Source: Bacteroidales bacterium UBA6192 (GTDB taxonomy: Bacteria; Bacteroidota; Bacteroidia; Bacteroidales; F082). Taken from it: a stretch of 8,274 nucleotides of DNA. The position numbers were made by a program, and so were the translations under genes. The notes beneath the pieces were generated by a model. The model had not been told where the DNA came from. It did not search any database and worked only from the letters and a program-made list of their open reading frames with translations. Every line of letters starts with the position of its first letter. The first letter of the stretch is position 1. Positions 7,189-8,274 of the stretch are shown here, piece by piece. Location: NCBI GenBank assembly GCA_002422725.1, contig DITE01000097.1, forward strand, positions 1-8,274, in the 5' to 3' direction.

Positions 7189-8274
7189 TTATTCCATCCT
7201 GATATCCTTCACATTCAGCTGAAGGTTGACTTTGTTCTGCCATTCATTCTCTTCGAGATGGTAACAAATGCTGAAAGGTTTACCGCTATTGATGGCATCA
7301 TAATGATGACCCTGCTGAAAAGCAATTCCTGAGAAGGCCTGACTTCTTGAAGTGGTCTGCATCAAATCGAGTTTCAGGTGATTTTTACCAACAATACGCG
7401 ACCTGCCTGTGTCAATAACATTCTCAGTTTTGAATACCGGTGACATATTTCCGGGGCCAAATGGTGCAAATTGCTTCAATATCCGCATAAATTTCGCATT
7501 CAGGTCGGCAAAATTGATTTCAAGATCAATTTCTATTTCAGGTGTCATCATCGTTTCATCGATATGCTGACTGACATAAGTTTCAAATTTATCACAGAAA
7601 GCTTCAAGATTTTCTTTTTTCAGCGACAAGCCTGCGGCATATTTATGTCCGCCAAAATGTTCGAGAAGGTCCGAACAATGATCGATCGCATCATATACAT
7701 CAAAATTCTTCACCGAACGGGCCGATCCGGTAATCAGGTTGCCCGAGAGTGTAAGGATTATAGTTGGCCTGTAAAAGTTTTCGGTGAGACGCGAAGCAAC
7801 AATTCCGATAACCCCTTTACTCCAGTTTTCATTAAATAGCACGGTGCTTTTCGCCTTTTTCAACGAGTCATTGTTGTTTATCATTGCCAAAGCTTCTTCC
7901 GTAATGCTGTTATCAAGGTTTCTGCGTTCTGTGTTCAGGTCGTCGATGGCTTTGGCCAGTTTGTCGGCGTGGCTCATTTTATCGGCAAGCATTAATCTCA
8001 CCGAGTCGCTGGCACTTTCAATACGTCCGGCAGCATTAATCCGGGGGCCAATCAAAAATACCATATCACTGATGGTAAGCTCTTTATTCAGAAACAATCC
8101 GGCTTTCTCATCGGTTACTTCACGTTTGTTGATATTGGAATAGCGCAGTACCGATTCAATCCCGGGACGTGGTGATGCATTAAGCAATTTGAGGCCAAAG
8201 TGGGCCATAATACGGTTTTCTCCAACAATGGGAACAATATCGGCGGCAATGCTGATGGCAACAAAATCGAGATA
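7189..8274 (-). CDS. recJ: RecJ single-stranded-DNA 5'-3' exonuclease, C-terminal part (cut by window edge)
   Basis: The frame is open to the right edge, so 361 residues are visible of an expected total of about 560-580. The missing N-terminus would carry most of the catalytic DHH motifs. The visible part begins YLDFVAISIAADIVPIVGEN, the conserved end of the DHH domain (compare LDLVALGTVADVVPL in other RecJ proteins). It continues with GPRINAAGR (about 76-84), the DHHA1 region with GVIGIVASRL (about 154-163), GSARS (about 183-187) and GGHKYAAG (about 208-215), and an OB-fold-like C-terminus with KNHLKLDL and a final VKDIRME. RecJ trims single-stranded DNA in RecFOR recombination and mismatch and base-excision repair. 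The Met at 8208 is internal, not the start. One small oddity is WSKG before GVIG, where many RecJ proteins have WHxG. The gene converges on the DUF308 gene with one base between the stops. Confidence 0.93.
   Translation of the reverse strand, partial: YLDFVAISIAADIVPIVGENRIMAHFGLKLLNASPRPGIESVLRYSNINKREVTDEKAGLFLNKELTISDMVFLIGPRINAAGRIESASDSVRLMLADKMSHADKLAKAIDDLNTERRNLDNSITEEALAMINNNDSLKKAKSTVLFNENWSKGVIGIVASRLTENFYRPTIILTLSGNLITGSARSVKNFDVYDAIDHCSDLLEHFGGHKYAAGLSLKKENLEAFCDKFETYVSQHIDETMMTPEIEIDLEINFADLNAKFMRILKQFAPFGPGNMSPVFKTENVIDTGRSRIVGKNHLKLDLMQTTSRSQAFSGIAFQQGHHYDAINSGKPFSICYHLEENEWQNKVNLQLNVKDIRME

Noticed and set aside
8143..8208. Met codon at 8208 as the start of a short 339-residue protein
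   Set aside because: The frame continues unbroken to the window edge with conserved RecJ residues (LDFVAISIAADIVPIVGEN), so this Met is internal and the gene is truncated by the window.

Overview
The window looks like ordinary chromosomal DNA from a member of the Bacteroidota (Bacteroidetes). The signs are a secreted protein with a type IX secretion (T9SS) type A C-terminal sorting domain, a histidine kinase of a form typical of this phylum, AT-rich intergenic DNA with a TAnnTTTG-type promoter element, and no clear Shine-Dalgarno sequences. Family or genus cannot be fixed from this sequence. No mobile element, CRISPR array, tRNA or rRNA was seen. The left edge may hold the last codons of a rightward gene, and the right edge cuts through recJ.

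Left block, minus strand, read from right to left (4216 to 85). First comes a secreted PCMD-like protein with a T9SS sorting domain. It is followed, after a 23-base gap, by an outer-membrane beta-barrel of the Omp85/BamA surface-antigen superfamily without POTRA domains. After a 341-base stretch with no supported gene comes a membrane histidine kinase with two transmembrane segments. The first two genes are very probably co-transcribed. The kinase may be read through from them or may have its own promoter.

Middle block, plus strand (4420 to 7187). Three closely spaced genes form a likely operon behind a good TAnnTTTG element: a GH3-family acyl-adenylating enzyme (ANL superfamily), a LysE/RhtB-type amino-acid exporter 7 bases downstream, and a six-helix DUF308/HdeD-like membrane protein 25 bases further on. 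A synthetase that may join acyl acids to amino acids next to an amino-acid-type exporter is the most suggestive functional pairing here. The link is inferred from neighbourhood only.

Right block, minus strand (7189 to the end): the C-terminal 361 residues of the single-strand exonuclease RecJ, convergent with the operon and with only one base between the two stop codons.

Three apparent 5' extensions (of the kinase, the barrel and the DUF308 gene) begin at TTG codons and were trimmed to better starts. The most distinctive single-gene observation is that the kinase's extracytoplasmic sensor region appears to consist of two diverged tandem copies of the same module.
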